Assembly: GCF_025643255.1 (NCBI RefSeq)
Contig: NZ_CP087112.1
Span: 1,922,001-1,986,000, forward strand
Source: Halomonas sp. 7T
Lineage (GTDB): Bacteria; Pseudomonadota; Gammaproteobacteria; Pseudomonadales; Halomonadaceae
DNA length: 64,000 bases
Direction of reading: 5' to 3'
Shown here: piece after piece, positions 36,447 to 45,254 of the stretch
Layout of the letters: each line of letters starts with the position of its first letter
How positions within the stretch are numbered: the stretch's first letter is position 1
The notes under the pieces: model-generated
What the model saw: the letters and a program-made list of their open reading frames with translations, nothing else
Told to the model about the DNA's origin: nothing
Database searches by the model: none
Translations under genes and position numbers: made by a program

Positions 36447-38188
36447 AACGCTCCCCCTTCAGCGGCATCGCTGACAATAATCTGCTGCTGGGCAAGCGCC
36501 GGGCGAAAATCCTTGAGCAGCCCTAGAACCGGGTTGGGTGCCGCCTGCCCCAGCCCGCAAATCGACGCATCCTGCATCACCTGCGCCAGCCGGGTCAGCG
36601 CCTGTACATTCCAGGTGGGTTGCTCTATTAGAGTGAGCATTTTCTCAGTGCCCACCCGGCAAGGCGTACACTGCCCGCAGGATTCATCGGCAAAAAAGGC
36701 CAGCAAATTGGTGGCCACCGCCTGAAGGCTATCGTGATCAGAGAGCACCACAATCGCCGCTGACCCAATAAAGCAGCCGTGGGCCTGTAGCGTATCAAAG
36801 TCCAACGGCACATCCGCTTTACTGGCAGGTAGAATCCCTCCCGACGCGCCGCCGGGAAGATAGGCCGCTAGTGTGTGCCCCGCCGCCATACCACCGCAAT
36901 ACTCATCTATCAGCTCGCGCAGGGTGATACCGGCCGGTGCCACATGCACACCGGGATTTTGTACACGCCCAGATACCGAAAAGCTGCGTAGGCCGTGCCT
37001 GCCGTTGCGCCCCTGCTGGGCGAACCATGCGCCGCCTTTTTGCCAAATGGGCACGATCCAGTACACCGTTTCCACGTTATTCACCAGCGTTGGGCGGCCA
37101 AACAGCCCTTGCTGAGCCACATAGGGCGGGCGATGACGCGGCTTACCGGGCTTGCCCTCAAGAGACTCAATCAGCGCCGACTCTTCACCACAAATATAGG
37201 CCCCCGCCCCTCGGCGCATCACGATAAATCCAGGGGAGACGATTCCCACGGCCTCCAGCTCTGCGATGGCCTCGTGGAGCACCCGGTGCAGGCCCGGGTA
37301 TTCATCGCGCAGATAGATATAAAGCGCCTTGGCTTCGATGGCCCAGGCACTGACTAGCGCGCCTTCCAGAAACTGGTGCGGGGCACGCTCTAAGTAGTAG
37401 CGATCTTTAAAGGTGCCGGGTTCACCTTCGTCAGCGTTGATGACGCAGTAGCGTGGCCCGGCCTCTTGGCGCACCGCTTGCCACTTTTTAAAGGTAGGAA
37501 AACCGGCCCCACCCAGCCCCCGAAGCCCTGAGGTTTCGAGTGCCTGCAGCAAGGCTTCTACACTGACCTCACCACCGCGTGCACTGGCCAACAGCCGGTA
37601 GCCCCCTGCCTGCTGATACGCGGCCAATCGCTGCCAAATAATCGCTTCAGGATGAAAGTGCCCGGTATCCACCACCGCCTCGACCCCATTGGCCGTGGCG
37701 TATAACACATGGTGGTGGCCCACTTCTGCCACGGGCGCCGTGTCGCAACGGCCCATGCAGGGGGCACGCACTACGCGCACACTCTCAGGGTCTACCCTAG
37801 CGGCAAGTGCTTCGTGTAACGCCTGGGCGCCTGCCAATTGGCAAGAGAGCGAATCACATACCCGAATAGTGGTATCCGGTGGCGGCACTTGATGATCGTG
37901 TACCACATCAAAATGGGCATAGAAGGTGGCGGTTTCATAAACGGCGGCCATGGGCAGGTTCATATACGCCGCCAGCGCACGCAGCTCGACCATCGATAAG
38001 TGGCCATGGGCCTCTTGAATAACGTGCAGATGCTCTATGAGGTGATCACGCTGTTTCAATCGTTCATTAAGGCGTTCATCACCTAATAAGCCACGCAGTG
38101 CTACCAGCGCGACAGGGGCCACATCGCGCCCTTTCGGGTAACCACGACGGCGGCGATGCGGAGAGTGAGAATGAGAATGAGACGTCAT
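36443..38188 (-). CDS. Formate dehydrogenase NAD-binding subunit, NuoE-NuoF fusion
   Basis: This 581-residue subunit passes electrons from formate oxidation to NAD+. The N-terminal part (about 30-180) is NuoE-like, with a [2Fe-2S] set in CDSLSC and CMGRC. The C-terminal part (about 200-570) is NuoF-like, with FMN/NAD sites (GLRGLGGAGFPTFKKW, NADEGEPGTFKDRY) and the 4Fe-4S motif CGQCTPCRVG. Separate FdsG and FdsB of other bacteria are fused here, like the beta subunit of the Methylorubrum extorquens FDH1 type. The start begins with a His-rich run (MTSHSHSHSPH). It is the first gene of the pair, with a weak GGAT upstream. Confidence 0.92.
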   Translation of the reverse strand: MTSHSHSHSPHRRRRGYPKGRDVAPVALVALRGLLGDERLNERLKQRDHLIEHLHVIQEAHGHLSMVELRALAAYMNLPMAAVYETATFYAHFDVVHDHQVPPPDTTIRVCDSLSCQLAGAQALHEALAARVDPESVRVVRAPCMGRCDTAPVAEVGHHHVLYATANGVEAVVDTGHFHPEAIIWQRLAAYQQAGGYRLLASARGGEVSVEALLQALETSGLRGLGGAGFPTFKKWQAVRQEAGPRYCVINADEGEPGTFKDRYYLERAPHQFLEGALVSAWAIEAKALYIYLRDEYPGLHRVLHEAIAELEAVGIVSPGFIVMRRGAGAYICGEESALIESLEGKPGKPRHRPPYVAQQGLFGRPTLVNNVETVYWIVPIWQKGGAWFAQQGRNGRHGLRSFSVSGRVQNPGVHVAPAGITLRELIDEYCGGMAAGHTLAAYLPGGASGGILPASKADVPLDFDTLQAHGCFIGSAAIVVLSDHDSLQAVATNLLAFFADESCGQCTPCRVGTEKMLTLIEQPTWNVQALTRLAQVMQDASICGLGQAAPNPVLGLLKDFRPALAQQQIIVSDAAEGGAL

Positions 38189-38534
38189 GGCACGCTATCC
38201 AAAGGCTATTTAAAAAGACCATCCGCAAAAATTGCTAGCCCATCAAAGGATTACTATCCAAGTCGCATAATGCAGCTAGGTTTTACACGAAAATGTATAA
38301 ACCGACATTTTTCATCACAGCTGTCTGCAACATGCAGGCACCTGACGGGTCGTAGTAGTACTCAACAGCGTTTTAAAAGCATAGAGCTTAACCCACGTTA
38401 GTGAAACCACGGCACTACACTGATGCAATTCGCCGCGCTGCCGAACGGCTCTCTCACGGGAATGTGACTGGCAACGTTCGTAGGTAATCTCTATTATCTG
38501 CCATCTTTTTAATAGGATAAGTTAGGAGCGTGAC
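38189..38534. promoter_or_regulatory. Divergent region between formate dehydrogenase and metal-binding protein genes
   Basis: This 346-bp gap holds both promoters. Near the right end, CTATTA (about 38489) and TAATAG (about 38509) form a spaced inverted repeat around TCTGCCATCTTTT, followed by TTAGGAG as the ribosome-binding site of the 38535 gene. The repeat might be an operator for a metal regulator, but no consensus was matched. The remaining sequence shows no gene or RNA I could support. Confidence 0.3.
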
Positions 38535-39449
38535 ATGGATAAACGAGCACCCTGGATAATCACGCTCTTATTAGTAACCGCACTAAACGCTACACAGGCG
38601 TTTGGCGAAAATTCTTTCAAAATCATTACTTCATTTAGTGTAATTGAAGACTTGGTTCAGCGGGTGGCGGGCAGCGATATCACTATTACCAACCTTATTC
38701 CGCCGGAGGAAGATGTTCACCGCTGGGAGCTGACGCCCCCCAATGTGCTAGCCATTGAAGAAGCAGACATTATTTTTTACAACGGTTTTGGCTTAGAGCC
38801 ATGGATGCGCCATGTAGAAGCGATGGCCCACGACAGCCTAACCCTAACCGCCATTGCCGAAAACGCTGACTTCGCCCCGCTGCCTATTTCAGTAGGGCAG
38901 TTTAAAGGGAGCACAGACCCCCATATGTGGATGGATCCCAAAGGGGCAGCTGCTTACATCGACGTGATTGCACACACTCTAAGCGAGCACTACCCCGAAA
39001 AAACCGATGCATTCAACACCCGGGCCAAAGAAGCGCATGAGGCGCTAGCACAGCTAGACCAGCAGCTGTTAGAGCGCTTGCAAGGCATACCCCAAACCAA
39101 TCGCCAACTGGTAACCAGTGAGGCGGGCATGCATTATTTTGCGCGTGCTTATGAGTTTGAGTACGACGCTATTTGGGGAGTCAATCATGAAACATTCGGC
39201 AGCGCTCAGGCGATGGCGGCCATAAGTCTACGTTTGGCAGAAAAACGCCCTCAGGCGCTGTTTTATGAAAGCACGGTGCCGTGTATCCATATGGACGCCC
39301 TTGCCCGAGAGGTGAACGTAAGCCTTGAAGGCCCGCTTTATGTGGACACGCTGGGGGCAAGCGACAGCCCTGCCTACAACTACCCTGCCATGCTGCGCCA
39401 TAACGTGGAACAGCTCCACGAAGGTTTAGGCGGAGCGCGATCAGAGTAG
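38535..39449 (+). CDS. Metal ABC transporter substrate-binding protein, Mn/Fe-type (orphan)
   Basis: This is a cluster A-I periplasmic metal-binding protein related to SitA/PsaA/ZnuA. The 304-residue precursor has a signal peptide (hydrophobic 8-22, AFG cleavage-like near 24) without a lipobox. Likely ligands are His62 (DVHRWELTP), His130 (DPHMWMDP), Glu196 (TSEAGMHYF) and Asp271 (YVDTLG). The third ligand is Glu, as in manganese or iron binders, rather than the His of zinc-type ZnuA. There is no His-rich loop. No permease or ATPase gene is next to it, so it is an orphan in this window. TTAGGAG is 6 nt upstream of the ATG. Confidence 0.85.
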   Translation: MDKRAPWIITLLLVTALNATQAFGENSFKIITSFSVIEDLVQRVAGSDITITNLIPPEEDVHRWELTPPNVLAIEEADIIFYNGFGLEPWMRHVEAMAHDSLTLTAIAENADFAPLPISVGQFKGSTDPHMWMDPKGAAAYIDVIAHTLSEHYPEKTDAFNTRAKEAHEALAQLDQQLLERLQGIPQTNRQLVTSEAGMHYFARAYEFEYDAIWGVNHETFGSAQAMAAISLRLAEKRPQALFYESTVPCIHMDALAREVNVSLEGPLYVDTLGASDSPAYNYPAMLRHNVEQLHEGLGGARSE

Positions 39450-39494
39450 CCATCACCCCTCTTCATAGTGAACACGTAACAGCGAGCGCGCGGA

Positions 39495-40163
39495 TTATTC
39501 GGTTAGCGCCAGCAACGAGCCAATTAATAGATCGGGCTGGCTCCGTTCTATTGGCTCACCATGGTTATAGCCGTATGGCAACGCCACCGTGGTGAAGCCC
39601 GCGGCTTTTCCTGCGGCTATGTCGTGGCGGGAGTCTCCCACCATCACGCTGGCTGAAGGCGGAATATCTAACGTTTGAGCAGCGTGTAGTAACGGTAGCG
39701 GGCTAGGCTTTTTCTCGGCCAACGAGTCGCCGCCCAAGCAGAGAGTGAACAGTGGTAGCAGTTCAAAGTGACTTAAGATTGGCGTAATAAAACGCTCAGG
39801 CTTGTTAGTAATTAACACCAGCTTATAGCCTTGCTGGTGCAAGGCATTTAGCGTTGGCTGCACGCCTGGATACAGCTGCGTAAGCGCATTGGGTGCAGCG
39901 CTATAGTGACGCATAAACGCGTCATACGCAGTGGCCTGTAAGACTTGCGCCGGGGCCTGCTCAATCGCCCAGGTTAGCGCTCGCTCTACCAGCATCGGCG
40001 CGCCATTACCCACCCAGTCGCGCACGAGTTCTTCACTAGGGGCCGTCAGACCTACCTCGGTCAGCGCGCTTTGTACGGCTACCGTCAAATCCGGCACTGA
40101 GTCAATCAACGTGCCATCTAAATCAAAGGCGATTAACCGTTTATCCTGCAAAATGGTGTGCAC
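39495..40163 (-). CDS. gph: Phosphoglycolate phosphatase
   Basis: Gph removes 2-phosphoglycolate formed from DNA 3'-end repair and oxidised sugar phosphates. The 222-residue HAD protein has motif I IAFDLDGTLIDSVPDL (11-26), motif II LVLITNKPERF near 115-125, and motif IV VMVGDSRHDIAAGKAAGF near 170-187. The start is a GTG at 40163 with GGAG at 9-nt spacing. In pseudomonads gph follows rpe directly; here an NADH dehydrogenase gene in the opposite direction separates them, and trpE is not downstream. Confidence 0.93.
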   Translation of the reverse strand: MHTILQDKRLIAFDLDGTLIDSVPDLTVAVQSALTEVGLTAPSEELVRDWVGNGAPMLVERALTWAIEQAPAQVLQATAYDAFMRHYSAAPNALTQLYPGVQPTLNALHQQGYKLVLITNKPERFITPILSHFELLPLFTLCLGGDSLAEKKPSPLPLLHAAQTLDIPPSASVMVGDSRHDIAAGKAAGFTTVALPYGYNHGEPIERSQPDLLIGSLLALTE

Positions 40164-40304
40164 GCTGCTGCTCTCCTGTTAGGCCTAATGAGGTGCTACT
40201 GACTGACCTCTATTCTCATTACTTTTATTATCTTACCCGTTTAGTACGTCGTCAGGCAGGCTAGAAGGTTCTATGCTGTGGCTATAGTTGGCAAGGAGAG
40301 CAGA

Positions 40305-41603
40305 ATGGCTATACCACGAATTGTGATCGTTGGTGGTGGTGCAGGCGGGTTAGCCCTCGCCACACGCCTGGGTAAAACACTCGGTAAAAAACAGCGCGCG
40401 GAGATTATCCTGCTAGACCGCAACGCGACCCATGTATGGAAACCACTGCTGCATGAGCTGGCAACCGGCGCGCTTAACTCCAGTATGGATGAAGTCGATT
40501 ACCGCGGGCACTCGAGTGCCCACCACTACCGCTATCAGCGCGGCTCGCTGGAAGGCGTCGATCGCGAGAAAAAAGTCATTCAACTTTCCCCCATTTTGGA
40601 TGAGGATGGCGATGAAGTACTGCCCGCCCGTGAGCTTACCTACGATTATCTTGTGTTAGCGCTCGGCAGTGTTTCAAACGATTTTGGCACTGAAGGTGTT
40701 GCAGAGCACTGCCACTTTATAGATTCGCCTCAGCAAGCTAAGGCGTTTCAGCACCACATGATTAACACCTTTTTACGCTATACCGACCCAACACTGCGCC
40801 AGCATACTCAACTCACTATTGGCATTGTGGGAGGCGGCGCTACCGGCGTAGAGCTTTCTGCAGAACTTTTGGATGCCTCACGCCTGCTTAATGCCTATGG
40901 CGTTACCGCGCTGGATCACCAGAACATCAGCGTGCACTTGATTGAAGCCGCTCCGCGTTTATTGCCCGCCCTTTCTGAGCGCATTGGTCATACCGTTCAG
41001 CAAGAGTTAAAGAGCATGGGTGTACAGGTGCATGTCGACACGGCGATTCAGCAGGCACAGGCATATCAGTTAATCACTGGCGATGGGCATGTCATCGAAA
41101 CCGATTTAAACGTATGGGCAGCGGGGATTAAAGCACCGCCCTTTTTGGCTGAGCTCGGCCTAACCAGCAACAAGAAAAACCAGATTAACGTACACCAAAC
41201 GCTGCAGAGCGTTGATGACCCGCATATTTTTGCCATGGGCGATTGCGCCAGCTGCCCTCAAGGGAAGGACAGCACCGTTCCCCCTCGCGCCCAGGCCGCC
41301 CACCAGCAAGCCAAGCTGCTGGCTAAAAATTTAGTGAATGCGCTGGAAGGCAAGCCCTTAAAAGACTTCGTATACCGCGACCATGGCTCGCTGGTATCGC
41401 TGGCTCGCTACGACGCCGTGGGCAACTTAATGCGCAGTTCTGCCTCGAGGGGGCTGTTTTTAGAGGGCTGGCTGGCACGCCAAGCCTATGCGTCGCTCTA
41501 CCGCATGCACCAGCTCTCTATTCATGGCGCACCTAAAACGGGGCTGGCCTGGCTAGTGGATAAATTAAACCGCTACCTGAAACCACGCATGAAGCTGCAT
41601 TAA
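40305..41603 (+). CDS. ndh: Type II NADH dehydrogenase
   Basis: NDH-2 passes electrons from NADH to quinone without pumping protons, on the inner face of the membrane. The 432-residue protein has the FAD-binding motif IVIVGGGAGGLALATRL at residues 5-21, the NADH-binding motif GIVGGGATGVELSAEL near 174-189, and the late FAD segment HIFAMGDCASCP. A C-terminal amphipathic region (residues about 390-432) likely attaches it to the membrane. The start has AAGGAG 5-8 nt upstream; the longer form was rejected. It is convergent with rpe and divergent from gph. Confidence 0.92.
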   Translation: MAIPRIVIVGGGAGGLALATRLGKTLGKKQRAEIILLDRNATHVWKPLLHELATGALNSSMDEVDYRGHSSAHHYRYQRGSLEGVDREKKVIQLSPILDEDGDEVLPARELTYDYLVLALGSVSNDFGTEGVAEHCHFIDSPQQAKAFQHHMINTFLRYTDPTLRQHTQLTIGIVGGGATGVELSAELLDASRLLNAYGVTALDHQNISVHLIEAAPRLLPALSERIGHTVQQELKSMGVQVHVDTAIQQAQAYQLITGDGHVIETDLNVWAAGIKAPPFLAELGLTSNKKNQINVHQTLQSVDDPHIFAMGDCASCPQGKDSTVPPRAQAAHQQAKLLAKNLVNALEGKPLKDFVYRDHGSLVSLARYDAVGNLMRSSASRGLFLEGWLARQAYASLYRMHQLSIHGAPKTGLAWLVDKLNRYLKPRMKLH

Positions 41604-41612
41604 AGCGCGGCC

Positions 41613-42314
41613 TTAGCCCGGAACCTTCGCCAGTTCATTACGCAGTTGCTGAATAACGCTGTTGTAACCGTGGGGGTCATTTGCTTGATGAGCACTAAAA
41701 ATCGCTGAGCCAGCCACAAACGTGTCAGCACCGGCGGCGGCGATGTCGGCAATGTTATCCACTTTTACGCCGCCATCGATTTCTAAACGAATCGGGCGGC
41801 CAGACGCATCAATACGCGCCCGCGCTTCACGCAGCTTATCCAGAGTACCAGGAATAAACGACTGCCCTCCGAAGCCTGGGTTGACGCTCATCAGCAGCAC
41901 CATATCGATTTTGTCCATCACGTAATCAAGATACGAAAGCGGCGTCGCCGGATTAAACACCAGTCCCGCTTTGCAGCCACTATCGCGAATCAGCTGTAGC
42001 GAGCGATCCACATGCTCAGAGGCTTCTGGATGGAAAGTTATATAGCTCGCTCCAGCCTCACTGAAATCGCCAATCATACGGTCCACTGGTTTCACCATGA
42101 GATGCACATCTATAGGTGCCGTCACACCATGCTGACGAAGCGCTTTGCATACCATCGGCCCAATCGTCAGATTCGGTACATAGTGATTATCCATGACATC
42201 GAAATGGACAATATCAGCCCCAGAGGCCAACACGTTATCGACCTCTTCACCGAGTCGCGCGAAATTAGCGGAAAGAATCGAAGGGGCAATTAGGAAGTTC
42301 TGCTCTGCGCTCAT
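41613..42314 (-). CDS. rpe: Ribulose-phosphate 3-epimerase
   Basis: Rpe interconverts ribulose 5-phosphate and xylulose 5-phosphate in the pentose phosphate pathway. The 233-residue TIM barrel shows the family stretches [15 protein letters not shown] (11-25), [17 protein letters not shown] (37-53, metal-binding His and Asp), [31 protein letters not shown] and [11 protein letters not shown] (second metal Asp). Its start at 42314 is ATG. It ends 9 bp from the convergent ndh stop. Confidence 0.96.
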   Translation of the reverse strand: MSAEQNFLIAPSILSANFARLGEEVDNVLASGADIVHFDVMDNHYVPNLTIGPMVCKALRQHGVTAPIDVHLMVKPVDRMIGDFSEAGASYITFHPEASEHVDRSLQLIRDSGCKAGLVFNPATPLSYLDYVMDKIDMVLLMSVNPGFGGQSFIPGTLDKLREARARIDASGRPIRLEIDGGVKVDNIADIAAAGADTFVAGSAIFSAHQANDPHGYNSVIQQLRNELAKVPG

Positions 42315-42451
42315 AGTTAGTGCATTCCTAGGTTAACAGGGTAAACGGAAGGCGCACATCTTATCAGAGCGGCCCACGAAGCCCCATCTTGCTGAGCGTC
42401 ACGCTAAGCGAATGCACACACTCATATGCTTAAAAAGAATATAAAACACAA

Positions 42452-42478
42452 TTGTAATTCCACAATCACAGGTATAAC
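42452..42478 (+). promoter_or_regulatory. Candidate promoter of the sulfate importer operon
   Basis: A TTGTAA hexamer and a TATAAC hexamer are 15 bp apart, followed 48 bp later by the sbp start. The 60 bp upstream are AT-rich compared with the neighbours and hold ACAATTGTAATT-like dyads. These are plausible for a CysB-type activator but not shown to be. Spacing is short for a sigma-70 promoter. Confidence 0.25.
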
Positions 42479-42525
42479 CTTAGTGCCATCGCGACATGAT
42501 CGCCACTGAATCTAAGGAGCCTTCT

Positions 42526-43563
42526 ATGCCTTCACCTACTTTTTCACGCCCTCTTTTCCGCCGCAGCCTACTCTCAATTGCACTGGGCGCGACGGTGGCT
42601 AGCGCCGCTATATCCGGCACCGCAGCTGCCCAAGAGCGCGAGCTACTGAACTCTTCCTACGATATCGCTCGTGAGCTTTTCAGCGCTGTCAATCCGGAGT
42701 TTCAAGCCTGGTGGCAAGAAGAGCACGGCGAAGAGATCGCCATTAGCCAATCCCACGGCGGTTCCTCTGCTCAGGCCCGGGCCATCATGCAGGGGCTACG
42801 TGCCGACGTGGTAACGTTTAACCAGGTCACTGATGTTCAGGTACTGGCCGATGCAGGCTTAGTGGCTGAAGACTGGCAGGACGCGTTCGACAACAATGCA
42901 TCCCCCTACTATTCCACTACTGCATTTTTGGTGCGTAAAGATAATCCCAAAGGTATCGAAAGCTGGGATGATCTCGCCCAGGAAGACGTTCAAATTGTTT
43001 TCCCCAACCCTAAAACATCAGGCAACGGGCGCTATACCTACCTAGCCGCCTGGGGCTTTGCCGAGAACGAATTCGACGGTGATGAAGAGCAGATCCAAGA
43101 CTTCATGCGCACCTTTCTGCGCAACGTCGCCGTATTCGACACGGGCGGTCGCGGTGCCACCACTAGCTTTATCGAGCGTGGCATCGGCGATGTGCTGATC
43201 AGCTTTGAGTCGGAAGTGAACAACATCCGCAGCGAATATGGCAGCGATGATTACGAAGTCATCGTGCCGCCCGTGAGCATCCTGGCCGAATTCCCAGTCG
43301 CCGTAGTTGGGCCTAACGCAGAGCGCAACGGCAATAGCGACTTGGCTCAAGCGTATCTTGAGTACTTGTACAGTGAAGATGCCCAGCGCCAGTTGGCAGG
43401 CTTTAACTACCGGGTTCACAACGAAACAGTCGTTGCCGAATTTGCCGATCAATTCCCCGACACCGAGCTGTTTGAAGTTGAAAATGTGTTTGGCAGCTGG
43501 GAAGAAGCAATGGAGACCCATTTCGAAGGCGGTGCTCTGCTTGATCAACTCCAACGTCGTTAA
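42526..43563 (+). CDS. sbp: Sulfate-binding protein of the sulfate ABC transporter
   Basis: Sbp captures sulfate (and often thiosulfate) in the periplasm for CysTWA. The 345-residue precursor has a signal peptide (residues 1-36, AAA or AQE region cleavage). The mature part shows the anion-binding stretches SYDIARELFSAVNPEF, SQSHGGSSAQARAIMQGLRADVVTFN and the FPNPKTSGNGRYTYLAAWG block. Sbp and CysP cannot be fully separated by eye, but this one is of the Sbp length. The ATG has AAGGAG at 6 nt. It heads the four-gene operon sbp-cysT-cysW-cysA. Confidence 0.93.
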   Translation: MPSPTFSRPLFRRSLLSIALGATVASAAISGTAAAQERELLNSSYDIARELFSAVNPEFQAWWQEEHGEEIAISQSHGGSSAQARAIMQGLRADVVTFNQVTDVQVLADAGLVAEDWQDAFDNNASPYYSTTAFLVRKDNPKGIESWDDLAQEDVQIVFPNPKTSGNGRYTYLAAWGFAENEFDGDEEQIQDFMRTFLRNVAVFDTGGRGATTSFIERGIGDVLISFESEVNNIRSEYGSDDYEVIVPPVSILAEFPVAVVGPNAERNGNSDLAQAYLEYLYSEDAQRQLAGFNYRVHNETVVAEFADQFPDTELFEVENVFGSWEEAMETHFEGGALLDQLQRR

Positions 43564-43572
43564 CGGTAACCC

Positions 43573-44427
43573 ATGAGCCAGCTAGCAATATGGCGATCCG
43601 GCAGCGCACGCGTGCTGCCGGGCTTTGGCCTATCGATGGGAATCAGCGTCTTATTCATTTCGCTGGTACTCCTTCTTCCGATCACCGGGCTGTTTGGACA
43701 GCTGGCAGGACTTAGCCTAGCCGAGTACTTCGCGATTATTACCGAGGGCCGTGTGGTGGCCAGCTACATGGTCACCATCGGCGCAGCGGCTGTCGCTGCG
43801 TTGGTTAATGCCGCGTTTGGCTTATTGCTTGCTTGGGTACTGGTTCGCTACGAATTTCCCGGCAAGCGTCTTTTAGATGCTTTAATGGACCTACCCTTTG
43901 CACTCCCCACGGCGGTGGCAGGTATTACGCTCGCTACGCTGTATGCAGGTAATGGCTGGATGGGCAGCTTACTGGAGCCGCTCGGTTTCCAAGTGGCCTA
44001 CACCTGGGTTGGCATTGCGCTGGCCATGGCATTTACCAGCATTCCCTTTGTGGTACGCACCGTGCAGCCGGTGCTGGAAGACCTGCCTGCAGAAGTTGAT
44101 GAAGCCGCGATGTCGCTGGGTGCCACCGACGGCGTTGCGTTTCGCCGGGTGATTATGCCGCATCTGTGGCCGGCACTGGTTACCGGCACTGGGCTAGCCT
44201 TTGTGCGCTCACTGGGTGAGTTTGGGGCGATTATTTTTATCGCTGGCAATATGCCCTACGAAACAGAAATTACTGCGCTGATGATCTTCGTCAAACTGCA
44301 GGAGTATGACTACGCAGGCGCCTCGGCAATCGCCTCCGTCGTGCTCTTTGTGTCACTGGCCCTTCTGCTGGCCATCAATATTTGGCAAGGCCGCTTTGTG
44401 CGCCGCTTGCACGGAGGAACAGGCTAA
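43573..44427 (+). CDS. cysT: Sulfate ABC transporter permease CysT
   Basis: CysT (CysU) is one of the two inner-membrane subunits for sulfate and thiosulfate uptake. The 284-residue protein has about six membrane helices and the EAA-like cytoplasmic loop (DEAAMSLGATDGVAFRRVIMPHLWPAL near 176-202) that contacts CysA. Its stop codon shares one base with the cysW start (TAATG), so the two are cotranslated. It starts 9 bp after sbp. Between the two permeases, gene order and the PTAVAGI-type segment mark this one as CysT. Confidence 0.95.
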   Translation: MSQLAIWRSGSARVLPGFGLSMGISVLFISLVLLLPITGLFGQLAGLSLAEYFAIITEGRVVASYMVTIGAAAVAALVNAAFGLLLAWVLVRYEFPGKRLLDALMDLPFALPTAVAGITLATLYAGNGWMGSLLEPLGFQVAYTWVGIALAMAFTSIPFVVRTVQPVLEDLPAEVDEAAMSLGATDGVAFRRVIMPHLWPALVTGTGLAFVRSLGEFGAIIFIAGNMPYETEITALMIFVKLQEYDYAGASAIASVVLFVSLALLLAINIWQGRFVRRLHGGTG

Positions 44428-45254
44428 TGCGCAGGATTGGTGATGCACCCGCCGTGCGGCGTACACTGATTGGCGCCGCACTGCTGTTGTCAGCGCTATT
44501 TTTGCTGCTGCCACTGGTGGCCATTTTCGCCCAAGCGTTTTCTCAAGGCGTGATGGTCTTTTGGGCCAACGTCAGCAATACCTTCACGCTGCACGCCATC
44601 GGCCTTACGCTCGTCATCGCACTGATGACCATTCCAATTTGTCTGGTATTTGGCATCGCGCTAGCGTGGCTAGTGACCCGCTTTAGCTTTCCAGGTCGGC
44701 GCATTCTGCAAACGCTAATTGATATTCCGTTTGCCGTTTCCCCTGTTGTAGCCGGGCTTATTTATCTGTTGCTCTATGGCCGCAATGGCTGGATTGGCAG
44801 CTGGCTAGACACGCACGATATTCAACTGATGTTCGCTTGGCCCGGCATTTTAATGGTGACTATTTTCGTCACCTGCCCCTTCGTGGCACGCGAGTTGATT
44901 CCGCTGATGCAGGCCCAAGGCTCGCGAGAAGAGGAAGCTGCCGTAACGCTGGGTGCTGGCGGTTGGACGACCTTTCGACGTGTCACACTACCGAACATTC
45001 GCTGGGCGCTGCTTTACGGGATTATCCTCACCAACGCACGCGCTGTCGGTGAATTTGGCGCCGTTTCGGTGGTCGCAGGCGCTATTCGTGGCAAGACAAA
45101 TACCTTACCACTGCACCTTGAACAGCTTTACCAGGATTACAACGCGGTAGGCGCATTTTCTAGCGCTGCGCTGCTGGCCCTTATTGCCCTGTTAACCCTT
45201 GCGGCCAAGGCAGGCCTGGAATGGCGCGCATCGCGCCAGGAGGCACTTTTATGA
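44427..45254 (+). CDS. cysW: Sulfate ABC transporter permease CysW
   Basis: CysW is the second membrane subunit of the sulfate importer. The 275-residue protein has about six membrane helices, the [28 protein letters not shown] segment typical of CysW, and the EAA-like loop ([25 protein letters not shown] near 168-192). The start MRRIGDAP at 44427 overlaps the cysT stop by one base. The end overlaps the cysA start by 4 bp (ATGA). Confidence 0.95.
   Translation: MRRIGDAPAVRRTLIGAALLLSALFLLLPLVAIFAQAFSQGVMVFWANVSNTFTLHAIGLTLVIALMTIPICLVFGIALAWLVTRFSFPGRRILQTLIDIPFAVSPVVAGLIYLLLYGRNGWIGSWLDTHDIQLMFAWPGILMVTIFVTCPFVARELIPLMQAQGSREEEAAVTLGAGGWTTFRRVTLPNIRWALLYGIILTNARAVGEFGAVSVVAGAIRGKTNTLPLHLEQLYQDYNAVGAFSSAALLALIALLTLAAKAGLEWRASRQEALL

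Noticed and set aside
38480..38515. A known metal-regulator box (Fur, Zur or MntR type) before the metal-binding protein gene
   Set aside because: The CTATTA and TAATAG repeat does not match any of those consensus sequences that I can recall, so no regulator was named.
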